The notes beneath the pieces were generated by a model. The model was not told the origin of the DNA and did no database searches. It was given only the letters and a program-made list of their open reading frames with translations. This document shows positions 48,596 through 56,554 of a DNA stretch of 64,000 nucleotides, piece after piece (within the stretch, counting starts at the first letter, position 1; each line of letters begins with the position of its first letter). The translations under genes and the position numbers were made by a program. Origin of the DNA: Thermoactinomyces vulgaris (lineage in GTDB: Bacteria > Bacillota > Bacilli > Thermoactinomycetales > Thermoactinomycetaceae); contig NZ_REFP01000009.1 in the NCBI RefSeq assembly GCF_003688725.1, positions 62,001 to 126,000 on the forward strand, written 5' to 3'.

Positions 48596-49345
48596 TTGAA
48601 ACCATTGCCGTATCAGCAAGTTGCCAGCAAAAGATTGAAGACCATGGTCCTGATGAAAAACCAACGGATCCGGCCCTACATTCCGGAAACAAGACTTTTC
48701 AGTCCCCGGAACCTGATCCGGATGCTCGGCCGCCACACTTCTTTGTTTCTCAAACCGGATAAAGGAGGAGGCGGTGCAGGGGCGGTCCGGTTGTTACAAA
48801 GAGGTTGGGGGCAAATTGAGATCCGCACTTTGAACCGCAAAAAAGTGATTGAGATCCGGAAGCTTTTCCATTATTTAAACCAATGCATGCACCCCGGGAA
48901 AAACTATATCATCCAACAGGGAATCGATCTGGGGGAAATCGGCGGACGCCCGTTTGATTTGCGGGTTCATCTGCAAAAGCCTTTTCATCGTTGGCACATC
49001 ACCGGAGTTTGCGCCAAGGTGGCCGCTCCCGGCAAGATTGTCACCAACCATTGCAAGGGAGGATTGCCGGTGGAAGCAAAACATGCGTTGTGTCAGGTGG
49101 CGGGGCATCCAAGCCGGACGATTCATTTAATGAATGAGATCCAGGCGCTTTCCAAAGAGACGGCCCGCACATTAAATGCGGCTTTCCCCGGTTTAAAAGA
49201 GTTGGGCATTGATCTGGGGGTGGATAAAGATTTGCGGATCTGGATTTTTGAAGTCAACACCCGTCCGGACTTTAAAATGTTCCGATCTTTGAATAATCCC
49301 CGGATGTACCGTCGAATTTTGAAAAACCATGCCATGATCGTTTAA
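48596..49345 (+). CDS. YheC/YheD-like ATP-grasp protein (spore coat-associated family)
   Basis: 249 residues resembling the YheC/YheD family of sporeformers. Features: YIPETRLFSPRNLIRMLGRH, a glycine-rich nucleotide loop SLFLKPDKGGGGAGAVRL, FDLRVHLQKPFHRWHITGVC, and IWIFEVNTRPDFKMFRSL with the metal-binding Glu-x-Asn of ATP-grasp ligases. It is shorter than typical YheC/D (about 360-450 residues), lacking the N-terminal region. Start TTG after GGGGGGAG. It probably acts in the mother cell on spore coat assembly; the substrate is unknown. Terminator follows at 49399. Confidence 0.7.
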   Translation: MKPLPYQQVASKRLKTMVLMKNQRIRPYIPETRLFSPRNLIRMLGRHTSLFLKPDKGGGGAGAVRLLQRGWGQIEIRTLNRKKVIEIRKLFHYLNQCMHPGKNYIIQQGIDLGEIGGRPFDLRVHLQKPFHRWHITGVCAKVAAPGKIVTNHCKGGLPVEAKHALCQVAGHPSRTIHLMNEIQALSKETARTLNAAFPGLKELGIDLGVDKDLRIWIFEVNTRPDFKMFRSLNNPRMYRRILKNHAMIV

Positions 49346-49398
49346 AAATTTAAGAAGAAAAATTATCACGCAAACCATTGCGGGTTAAATGATTTGTA

Positions 49399-49420
49399 CA
49401 TGCGCAAAGCATGTTTTTTT
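49399..49420 (+). terminator. Terminator of the ATP-grasp gene
   Basis: CATGC (49399-49403), loop GCAAA, GCATG (49409-49413), then TTTTTTT. Confidence 0.72.
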
Positions 49421-49444
49421 CGTTTTCGAAAATATATAACATGT

Positions 49445-49453
49445 TTCGACAAA
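49445..49453 (-). promoter_or_regulatory. Spo0A-like box upstream of the tandem-RHH gene
   Basis: TTCGACAAA, reverse complement TTTGTCGAA, matches the Spo0A box core TGNCGAA. It lies 10 bases upstream of a putative -35 element. Confidence 0.45.
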
Positions 49454-49462
49454 GTCTTCCCG

Positions 49463-49492
49463 TTGACGTTCTTGTATAACACCTGTTACCAT
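49463..49492 (+). promoter_or_regulatory. Possible promoter of the tandem-RHH gene
   Basis: TTGACG (49463-49468), an 18-base spacer, TACCAT (49487-49492), 54 bases before the ATG. Confidence 0.4.
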
Positions 49493-49546
49493 TAATATTA
49501 ATTCTAGGTATTTAAAATTTTTTAACGATTTTTTGGAGGTGTATTT

Positions 49547-50113
49547 ATGTCTTCCATTACGGTTGGCGTATATCTGGGGAAAAAGGACCGGTTGGTTCGT
49601 TATTGGTACGAAATTTTGCCGAAAGGCCAATTCCCGATGTTGGTCAAATACTGCATCCAGTCTTATCTGAGAAACAACTATTTCCCGTTGCAATCCATTT
49701 GTGATGCAAGACAGTTGAAAGAGCAAATCCAAAAAAGAAGCGAGTATGTTCCCACCCAGCGGAATGTCACGTTCACCCCGGAAGACGGTCCGGTTTATCA
49801 ATGGATCAAAGGGCTGGAAAGCGGTTACCGCAGTGAGGAAATCAAAAACATTTTGAAGGAAACGGTGGTTCACACATTGCTGAATGAACAACCGCAATAT
49901 CCGCAACGTATGATGGGACAAGTCCCTTACGGCGGCATGGAGGCCCATGAAGCCCAAGGCATGTACCGCCCTTATCCGGACGACACGCAAAAATTGACCC
50001 TGCTCAAACGGGAACAGATCGCGATGGAAGAACCGTACCCGACCGAAGGGGATGCAGAGGGGAAGGATAAAGCCACCAAAGGATTCAGCCATTTGGTCAA
50101 CTATCTGGGATGA
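49547..50113 (+). CDS. Putative tandem ribbon-helix-helix DNA-binding protein (ParR-like)
   Basis: 188 residues with no confidently recognised family. Two segments each show the strand-helix-helix pattern of RHH regulators. The first is 4-42: strand ITVGVYLGKKD, then RLVRYWYEIL and FPMLVKYCIQSYLR. The second is 72-112: strand RNVTFTPED, then GPVYQWIKGL and SGYRSEEIKNILKETVV. The second, with its RSEEIKxxL turn, is close to plasmid ParR/CopG-type domains. The tail from 113 is polar and proline/tyrosine-rich and ends FSHLVNYLG. AT-rich upstream DNA holds a Spo0A-like box, and a terminator follows. RBS GGAGGTG. It could be a DNA-binding partner of the actin homologue at 22739-23929, but this is inference. 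Confidence 0.55.
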   Translation: MSSITVGVYLGKKDRLVRYWYEILPKGQFPMLVKYCIQSYLRNNYFPLQSICDARQLKEQIQKRSEYVPTQRNVTFTPEDGPVYQWIKGLESGYRSEEIKNILKETVVHTLLNEQPQYPQRMMGQVPYGGMEAHEAQGMYRPYPDDTQKLTLLKREQIAMEEPYPTEGDAEGKDKATKGFSHLVNYLG

Positions 50114-50216
50114 CAAGCGGGTTTGATGACGGAAAGATAAATGCACACAAAGATGAACGACATCATGGGAAAAAGAGGAATGACAGTGTGGAGGAAAATC
50201 AGGCAGAAGGAATGAA

Positions 50217-50255
50217 AGAGTCCGTTTACTGTTGAGTGCGGGCTCTATTTTATTT
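50217..50255 (+). terminator. Terminator after the tandem-RHH gene
   Basis: AGAGTCCG (50217-50224) pairs with CGGGCTCT (50239-50246, one G-U), followed by ATTTTATTT. The 312-base gap 50114-50425 otherwise holds the Spo0A-like box and an AT-rich promoter zone. Confidence 0.6.
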
Positions 50256-50292
50256 GGCTTGATTTCAGACAGAGGATCGAAGTTTGACAATT

Positions 50293-50301
50293 TTTGTCGA
50301 A
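50293..50301 (+). promoter_or_regulatory. Spo0A-like box upstream of the GGDEF-kinase gene
   Basis: TTTGTCGAA matches the Spo0A box. With TTTGACA at 50283-50289 it forms an imperfect inverted repeat; it lies 125 bases before the kinase start. Confidence 0.4.
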
Positions 50302-50425
50302 TAAAACAAGGTTTGAAGGATTATTTTATTTGCAAGTGGAAGAAATCAACGAAGAATAATTGCACTGGATGTAGATAAAGAATGAATTTTGACAAAATAT
50401 AGCAACTAAGGGAGTGCGGATCATC

Positions 50426-52480
50426 GTGTTGGATTATTATGCACTGGCAGAAAAGGGTTTTTTCTATTATGAAATCCAAAAATTATTTTCGGCCTACCCC
50501 TTTTTGCATTGGATGAGTGTCGGATTGGTCACGGGATTGTTGATCTTTTTGTTATTGATTCCGAAAAAAACGATGGAACGGTTTCCGCGCTACGGATATA
50601 TGGCTTCCGTTTTGTTGACCATTGCATTATTGGATTTATTTACTTTATCCATCCCGATTTTAACTGTTTACCTGATTGTATTGGGATATGTCCTGTTTCG
50701 GTCCAATGAGGAAAAAAGCTATAAAGTGGCGGTTGCCTTTTTGTCTGTGTATTTGGTCATCTCGGCGTTGACGGTTTGGAACCGGTTGATGATCATTGAG
50801 CTGATCAGCCACGGGCTTTTATTTATATGGGTCACCTGGATGGCAAATCATGTGCGGGATATATTTTTTGAATTGCAAAAACAAAGGGAAAAAATCCGTT
50901 TCCTCGTTGATCAAAAGAATGAGGCAAATCAGCGTCTCCGGGATTTCCAGCGGGAACTGGATGAGACGTATCTCCGGGATTCGCTCACGGGACTGTATAA
51001 CTTTCACGGTTTTCAGGAGCAGGTGATTCGCAGTTTGTCGCGGTTTTGGCCGGAAACGGCCTATCACGTGATTTGCATTGATTTGAATTCGTTCAGGCAA
51101 ATCAACATTGAAGAAGGCATTGAGACGGGCGACCGCATTCTTGTGCAGATTGCCCGTCAACTGAAAAAACATCTTCCTCCTTCTGCCAAGCTGGCCCGCT
51201 ATGACGGGGATCAGTATGCGATCGGATTGATGGGGGACGAATCGGTGTTGCGTCGTCTTTTGGAGACCATTGAAGCGATCATGGCCGGCATCCGCACCGA
51301 GCAAAGCATCATTCAATATTGCGTCGGGTTTGCCAGTTATCCGCGGGAAGCCAGCACCGGAGGGGAATTGATCCGCTTGGCTGAGGAAAGGTTGCGGATT
51401 GAACAGAACCGGATTCGCCACAAAGAGGAGGAGCAAAGAAGGCATATGGAAAAATTGTCGGCGGTCGGCCAACTGGCTGCGGGGCTGGCGCATGAAATCC
51501 GCAATCCGTTGACGTCGATCCGGGGATTTGTGCAGATATCGGCGGCGGAATCGGAAGCCGTGAAAAAATGGGAGTCCATCATTTTGCCGGAGATTGACCG
51601 GATCAACGATCTTTTGAAACAGTTTTTGAACCTGAGTGAATCCAAGCCGAAACAAGTGACGCGCTTTTCTTTAAATCAGTTGATGAGTGACGTGTTAAGC
51701 TTATTGGAACCCAAATCGTTGTTGATGGGGCATGAATTGAAACAAGATCCGCCGGAGGAAGACATGGAGATCGAGGCGGATCCGGAACAAATCAAACAAG
51801 TTTTGATCAACCTGATCCAAAACGGGTTGGAAGCCCTGAACGAAAAAGGAAGGGTGGAAGTGGGCTGGAAGCGGGTAAACCAGTATGTCCTGCTCACTGT
51901 CAAAGATAATGGAAACGGAATCAATCCGGAAGATTTCTCCCGGATTTTCGATCCTTTTTTCACCACCAAAGGCGATGGAACCGGCATGGGGCTTTCCATT
52001 TGTCAGCGCATTATTTCGGAGCATGGCGGGCAAATCACGGTGAACAGCCGTCCGGGCCGTGGGACCACTTTCCAGATTTATCTGCCACTTAAACAAGCAA
52101 GCTTGTGCCAAGAAGTTGATGAAGGCCAAAACCACCATCTGGAGGCGGATCCCGATCCGGGGGCACCGGAAAGAAACGTCGTTTCCGTTCAAAAGGCGGA
52201 ACCGAGGAAAGAGGAGCAAAAACAGGGGGAAGTTGCCGTGTTACAGAAGCCGGCAGCCGGCGGAAAAAAAGTCTCGATCAGCCCGGAAGTGTCCCGGAAA
52301 ATTGCCGCCATGATGCAAAAAGCGGAACGCACCATCGCCTTGAAATGGAAGGAGGAAGCAAAGGTAAGCCCGATCACCGGCCATAAGCGCCTGAAAGAAG
52401 AAAACAGGGCGGATCGAAAAGGGTTATCCGAAAAAAAGAAAACCGATTTTGCCCATCGGGCTGAACGTGCTGTAAAATAA
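50426..52480 (+). CDS. Membrane histidine kinase with a degenerate GGDEF domain
   Basis: About 684 residues. Five or six N-terminal membrane segments (including LHWMSVGLVTGLLIFLLLIP and MASVLLTIALLDLFTLSIPI) and a short coiled coil (QKQREKIRFLVDQKNEANQR) precede a GGDEF-like domain (RDSLTGLYNFHGF). The signature has become Y259-DGDQY264, so cyclase activity is unlikely. Then come HisKA with His356 (GLAHEIRNPLTSIRGF) and HATPase (NLIQNGLEALNEKG, VKDNGNGINPEDFSRIFDPF, TGMGLSICQRI). After about residue 560 there is a 120-residue basic, disordered tail. The kinase part resembles sporulation kinases that feed the Spo0A phosphorelay; no response regulator is adjacent. The GTG at 50426 is nine bases after AGGGAGTG; the frame also opens at a GTG inside that motif. 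Confidence 0.75.
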   Translation: MLDYYALAEKGFFYYEIQKLFSAYPFLHWMSVGLVTGLLIFLLLIPKKTMERFPRYGYMASVLLTIALLDLFTLSIPILTVYLIVLGYVLFRSNEEKSYKVAVAFLSVYLVISALTVWNRLMIIELISHGLLFIWVTWMANHVRDIFFELQKQREKIRFLVDQKNEANQRLRDFQRELDETYLRDSLTGLYNFHGFQEQVIRSLSRFWPETAYHVICIDLNSFRQINIEEGIETGDRILVQIARQLKKHLPPSAKLARYDGDQYAIGLMGDESVLRRLLETIEAIMAGIRTEQSIIQYCVGFASYPREASTGGELIRLAEERLRIEQNRIRHKEEEQRRHMEKLSAVGQLAAGLAHEIRNPLTSIRGFVQISAAESEAVKKWESIILPEIDRINDLLKQFLNLSESKPKQVTRFSLNQLMSDVLSLLEPKSLLMGHELKQDPPEEDMEIEADPEQIKQVLINLIQNGLEALNEKGRVEVGWKRVNQYVLLTVKDNGNGINPEDFSRIFDPFFTTKGDGTGMGLSICQRIISEHGGQITVNSRPGRGTTFQIYLPLKQASLCQEVDEGQNHHLEADPDPGAPERNVVSVQKAEPRKEEQKQGEVAVLQKPAAGGKKVSISPEVSRKIAAMMQKAERTIALKWKEEAKVSPITGHKRLKEENRADRKGLSEKKKTDFAHRAERAVK

Positions 52481-52498
52481 AAGGAAGGAGGATGAAGA

Positions 52499-52999
52499 AT
52501 GGCAGACAAAAAGAAGACGCAATTTCAGATTCTCGGTAACACATCCAACAGCATCCACGGCAGTTACTATACCGGAACTTTGAATCTCAGCAATTTGTCC
52601 TCACTTCTGATTGACGGGGATGAAGTAAAAATCGATTTGGGGCTTCTTCATGCCAAAAGTGCGGTGGAGCGCGGCATCAAATTTACGGCCAATCCGGAAG
52701 AAGTTCCGGAAGGAAAGGACTATTGGGTTATCTGGGTGGCCGCCGACCGGAGCGAAAAAGGGCCTTACTATGCAGGCGTTACCGCTTGTCCGATGCGCAT
52801 TGACCGGGAAAAGCGGAAAGGGTGGAAAAATCTGGCCTTTCACGTGAACCGGATGGATGATGCCCTGAAGCGCAAAATCAAAATCAACGAGTTGGGCGGC
52901 CGGGAGAGAGAAGCCCTGAAGGAATTTTTGATCCGGCATAATAAGGAAATGTGGGAAAACAGTGGGGATGAGTTGAAGGAACAATTGTCCAAAAAGTGA
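52499..52999 (+). CDS. ywhD: YwhD-family protein
   Basis: 166 residues matching the YwhD family of Bacillales, encoded near the class A PBP and spermidine genes; role unknown. Recognisable parts are FQILGNTSNSIHGSYYTGTL and DYWVIWVAADRSEKGPYYAG. Soluble, no signal sequence. The ATG has GGAAGGAGG upstream, 18 bases after the kinase stop, so it may be cotranscribed with the kinase. Terminator at 53098. Confidence 0.85.
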   Translation: MADKKKTQFQILGNTSNSIHGSYYTGTLNLSNLSSLLIDGDEVKIDLGLLHAKSAVERGIKFTANPEEVPEGKDYWVIWVAADRSEKGPYYAGVTACPMRIDREKRKGWKNLAFHVNRMDDALKRKIKINELGGREREALKEFLIRHNKEMWENSGDELKEQLSKK

Positions 53000-53097
53000 A
53001 CGGTTCGTGAACAAATCAACATATATCTTGCCGGGGTTGACCGGCAGGGGTACACTTGATTTGTGGTTTCGGAATCTTTTGCTAGGACACGGAAATG

Positions 53098-53123
53098 GCG
53101 AGCATACCCGCTCGCTGTTTTTT
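53098..53123 (+). terminator. Terminator after ywhD
   Basis: GCGAGC (53098-53103) pairs with GCTCGC (53110-53115), followed by TGTTTTTT. Confidence 0.75.
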
Positions 53124-53189
53124 ATTTGGAAATGGATGATATTTTCGTCTCCTTTGAGTCAACATAAATGGCAAAGGAGGCGTTTTTTC

Positions 53190-53420
53190 ATGCGTGATTT
53201 CAATTCGGTCGATCTTTTTGCCAAACACGGGGGAGTCCATTACCGGGCCAATGTCCCCAAGCAACAAATCAACTTATATGTCCGGTCCTTGCCGGAACAC
53301 AAAAGACAAAGCATGTTCCAAGTGATGCAAGAATTGGAATCAGCAGGGATGATCACCATCTACAATGACGGTTTGTTTGCCGATGGAGAGGGAGAAGTGG
53401 GAGGAAGCCAAGATTGTTGA
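53190..53420 (+). CDS. Small protein of unknown function
   Basis: 76 residues, MRDFNSVDLFAKHGGVHYRA onward, with a helix-turn-helix-like middle (QINLYVRSLPEHKRQSMFQV) and MQELESAGMITIYNDGLFAD reminiscent of a small winged-helix wing. No family recognised. The frame opens earlier, but AAAGGAGG ten bases before the ATG at 53190 fixes the start. It has a strong terminator shared with the PBP gene. Confidence 0.6.
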   Translation: MRDFNSVDLFAKHGGVHYRANVPKQQINLYVRSLPEHKRQSMFQVMQELESAGMITIYNDGLFADGEGEVGGSQDC

Positions 53421-53430
53421 AAATACGGGA

Positions 53431-53466
53431 ACACCCCGGCATCCATAAAGCCGGGGTGTTTTTTTA
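53431..53466. terminator. Bidirectional terminator between the small gene and the PBP gene
   Basis: ACACCCCGGC (53431-53440) pairs perfectly with GCCGGGGTGT (53450-53459), then TTTTTT. It overlaps the PBP stop region on the minus strand. Confidence 0.85.
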
Positions 53467-55509
53467 TCCGTGTTTCCACCAGCGGAGGAAACGTTCCAGC
53501 ATGGAAGGCTTTTTCTTCCGGGGGATATGAGACGGAGTGCAGGACACGACCGGTTCGGTGCCGGCCACAAAATACTCCAAATATGCTTGTTTACCCATGC
53601 ACCCGGGGGCGGCGATGTTCCCTTCTTCCGGATTCACATAGACGGCCTTTACACCGGACGGCATGGCGAAGATACGGGCCGGTTGCTTTCCGGTTGCCTT
53701 ATTCATGTACTCGGCCCAAATGTTTTGAGCGAGACGCGCTTTGTGATAAGGAAGCTTTTTCCCTTGGTCATAACCCACCCACACTGTTGTGACCAAATTC
53801 GGTGTGTATCCGGACAACCATCCGTCCCAATCGGTGGTTCCGGTTTTTCCTGCCGCGGGCTGATGGAACAGATGTCCTGCCCGGTAACCGGTGCCACCCG
53901 GTTTCAACACATTTTCCAGCAGTTTTGTCAGCACAAAGGTGTGTGCCGGAGAAGCCACCCGCTCGGGTGCGGTCTTTTCTTCGACCAGGACCCGTCCAAA
54001 CGGATCGACGATTTTGGTAATCCCGATTAGCGGTTTTTTGATGCCGCCGGCTGCCAGAGTGGCATATGCTTGCGCCATTTCAAACGGGGAAACGGGATAG
54101 CTTCCCAAGGCCAGCGAAGGGGTCGCTTGAATCGGGCTTTTGATCCCGAGCCGGCGGGCGGTTTCGATCACCGGTTCGGTGCCGATTTTGGCCAGCGTTC
54201 CAACGGCATAAACGTTATCCGAACGGGCAATCGCCTCTCTCAACGTGATCAGCCGGTTCGCATAGTGCTGATGAAAATTGCGGGGCGTGTAAGTGTCCCC
54301 GCCGAATTGAAAAATGGTGGGACGGCTCATGATTTTGGACAGGGGGGTAAAACCGTTTTCCAATGCACTTAAATAGACGACGGGTTTGAAGGACGAACCG
54401 GGTTGTCTCCGGGCAAAAACCCGGTTGTATTGAGATTGTTGATAATCCTTCCCCCCCACCATGGCTTTAATGTGACCGGTCGCCGGATCCACGGAGATCA
54501 GGGCTCCTTGCAGGTCTTTGTCATTTTGGGTATGGTTTTGCACCGCTTTTTCCGCCGCTTTTTGCATGTCTGCATTCAAGGTGGTGTAGATTTTAAGCCC
54601 GCCGCTTCTGACCAGCGATTCGTCCAGCCCGTACCGGGTGACCGCGGTTTGGATAATGTAATCGCGGAAATAACTGGCTTTGGCCGGCTTGGACCGGGAC
54701 AAGGGATGCATGCTGACGGCCTGGTTCTTGGCAGCTTCGGCCTCTTCCGGAGAGATGAACCGGTTTTTCACCATGAGATCCAGGATGTGATGTTGCCGCT
54801 TTTTGGCCCGGTTGAGATGGCGGTAAGGGGAATAATAATAAGGCCCGCGGGGAATCCCTGCCAAGAGGGCGGATTCAGCCAAACTCAATTCTTCCGGCTT
54901 TTTGTTGAAATACATTTTGGAGGCCCGTCCGATTCCGTAAGCCCCGTGGCCGTAATAGATCTCATTGAAATACAGTTCCAGGATTTCATCTTTTGTGTAA
55001 TGCAACTCCAATTGCAACGTATAGATCGCTTCTTTCAGTTTCCGGGTCCAGGTCCGGTCATGCGTCAAATAAAGGTTTCGGGCCAATTGTTGGGTGATGG
55101 TGCTGGCCCCTTGCACCACCCCGCCCGCTTTTAAGTTGGCGAGAACGGCCCGCACGATTCCGGAAACGGAAAATCCGTGATGGCGGTAAAAATCTTTATC
55201 CTCGGCCGCCAAGGTGGCATGGATCAAAGATTTGGGAAGTTGATTCAAACGGATGATGTCCCGGGGTTCCCCGTGATCCAAAGAGCCGATCACCCTTCCA
55301 CGGTCATCCAGCATCATGGAACTGGCGTATGTATCGGGAGGAGGGAGCGGGCGCCCTTTCAGGTACAGTAAGGCAAGCCCGCAGAAAAGGGAAAAAAGGA
55401 TGACGCTGATGAATGCCAATTTAATCATGCGTGCAAGACGCAGGATGATTTTCGCAAGGCGGGGGACATGCCCGGGTTGGACACCGGTTGGGAAATCCTG
55501 TTTATTCAC
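53464..55509 (-). CDS. pbpG: Class A penicillin-binding protein (transglycosylase/transpeptidase)
   Basis: About 681 residues. An N-terminal membrane anchor (IKLAFISVILFSLFCGLALL) leads to a GT51 glycosyltransferase with catalytic Glu103 in AAEDKDFYRHHGF and the GASTITQQLARNLYL motif. The penicillin-binding domain has S372-S-F-K375, SDN (in REAIARSDNVYAVG) and K555-T-G-T. It polymerises and crosslinks peptidoglycan. Beside ywhD, speE and speB it corresponds to pbpG (ywhE), which in B. subtilis acts in spore wall synthesis. The GTG at 55509 has AAGGAGC eight bases upstream; the TTG at 55533 would lie before that site. Confidence 0.93.
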   Translation of the reverse strand: MNKQDFPTGVQPGHVPRLAKIILRLARMIKLAFISVILFSLFCGLALLYLKGRPLPPPDTYASSMMLDDRGRVIGSLDHGEPRDIIRLNQLPKSLIHATLAAEDKDFYRHHGFSVSGIVRAVLANLKAGGVVQGASTITQQLARNLYLTHDRTWTRKLKEAIYTLQLELHYTKDEILELYFNEIYYGHGAYGIGRASKMYFNKKPEELSLAESALLAGIPRGPYYYSPYRHLNRAKKRQHHILDLMVKNRFISPEEAEAAKNQAVSMHPLSRSKPAKASYFRDYIIQTAVTRYGLDESLVRSGGLKIYTTLNADMQKAAEKAVQNHTQNDKDLQGALISVDPATGHIKAMVGGKDYQQSQYNRVFARRQPGSSFKPVVYLSALENGFTPLSKIMSRPTIFQFGGDTYTPRNFHQHYANRLITLREAIARSDNVYAVGTLAKIGTEPVIETARRLGIKSPIQATPSLALGSYPVSPFEMAQAYATLAAGGIKKPLIGITKIVDPFGRVLVEEKTAPERVASPAHTFVLTKLLENVLKPGGTGYRAGHLFHQPAAGKTGTTDWDGWLSGYTPNLVTTVWVGYDQGKKLPYHKARLAQNIWAEYMNKATGKQPARIFAMPSGVKAVYVNPEEGNIAAPGCMGKQAYLEYFVAGTEPVVSCTPSHIPRKKKPSMLERFLRWWKHG

Positions 55510-55696
55510 AAATAGGCTCCTTCCTTCCAACAAGTTGACAAAGGGTATTATGCGGAGCCATCAGGAAAAATATACCTGAAAAAATTATGTTTGTATTTCC
55601 CGGGAAAAATGATTGTAACCACTTAAAACATGCATTATTCTTAGTATGTTATGGATCTGGTCAGTGTGGACAGGATGAAAGGAGATTGGATGGAAG

Positions 55697-56554
55697 ATGG
55701 ACATGGAATTGTGGTATACGGAAAAACAAACCAAAAACCACGGAATTACCACAAAAATTAAGCAAACCTTATATCACGACAAATCAGAGTATCAATCTTT
55801 GGATGTCATAGATACCATAGAATTCGGCAAGATGCTGGTTTTGGACGGAATGGTGATGACCACCGACCGCGATGAATTTGTTTATCATGAAATGATCAGC
55901 CATGTGGCCATGAACACGCATCCAAAGCCGAAACATGTTTTGATTGTCGGTGGCGGAGACGGAGGCGTCGTCCGCGAAGTTTTGCGCCATCCTTCCGTCG
56001 AAAAAGTGGTTTTGGCTGAGATCGACGGAAAAGTGATTGAAACCTCCAAAAAATATTTCCCGCAAATTGCCGGCAAGTTGAACGATGAGCGGGTGGACAT
56101 CCAAGTGACGGACGGCGTGCGCCATATTCAGGAGAATAAAGGAAAATACGATGTGATTATTGTGGATTCCACCGAACCGGTCGGGCCGGCGGTGGGACTG
56201 TTCCAAAAACCGTTTTATGAAGGGATTTACGAAGCTTTGAAAGAAGATGGGATCATGGTTGCCCAAACGGAATCCCCGTGGTTTAACCGGCCGCTGATCC
56301 GCCAGGTGTTCCGGGACATTTCCCAAACGTTCCCGATCGCCCGCCTTTATACGGCCAGCATTCCCACCTATCCCAGCGGATTGTGGAGCTTTACCATCGG
56401 GTCCAAAAAATATGATCCGCTCGATGTGGATGAACAGTCCATTCGCGATTTGGACACCCGTTATTATCATCCGAAAATGCATCATGCTTTGTTCGATTTG
56501 CCCCGGTTTGTTGAGGAGCTGTTAGAGGATGGGGAGGAAAACGATGCGCTTTGA
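55697..56554 (+). CDS. speE: Polyamine aminopropyltransferase (spermidine synthase)
   Basis: A 285-residue enzyme adding the aminopropyl group of decarboxylated SAM to putrescine. Motifs: [19 protein letters not shown] (cofactor site), [12 protein letters not shown], and [17 protein letters not shown] with the catalytic Asp. AAAGGAG lies 12 bases upstream and GGAAG directly before the ATG. Its end overlaps speB by 11 bases, so they form an operon. Confidence 0.96.
   Translation: MDMELWYTEKQTKNHGITTKIKQTLYHDKSEYQSLDVIDTIEFGKMLVLDGMVMTTDRDEFVYHEMISHVAMNTHPKPKHVLIVGGGDGGVVREVLRHPSVEKVVLAEIDGKVIETSKKYFPQIAGKLNDERVDIQVTDGVRHIQENKGKYDVIIVDSTEPVGPAVGLFQKPFYEGIYEALKEDGIMVAQTESPWFNRPLIRQVFRDISQTFPIARLYTASIPTYPSGLWSFTIGSKKYDPLDVDEQSIRDLDTRYYHPKMHHALFDLPRFVEELLEDGEENDAL

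Noticed and set aside
49385-50290. 301-codon open frame antisense to the tandem-RHH gene
   Set aside because: It runs through a terminator and promoter zone and lacks a ribosome site; the plus-strand gene has all signals.
52836-52851. TTTCACGTGAA core resembling parS
   Set aside because: Only about 12 of 16 positions match and the right half breaks down; inside ywhD coding sequence.
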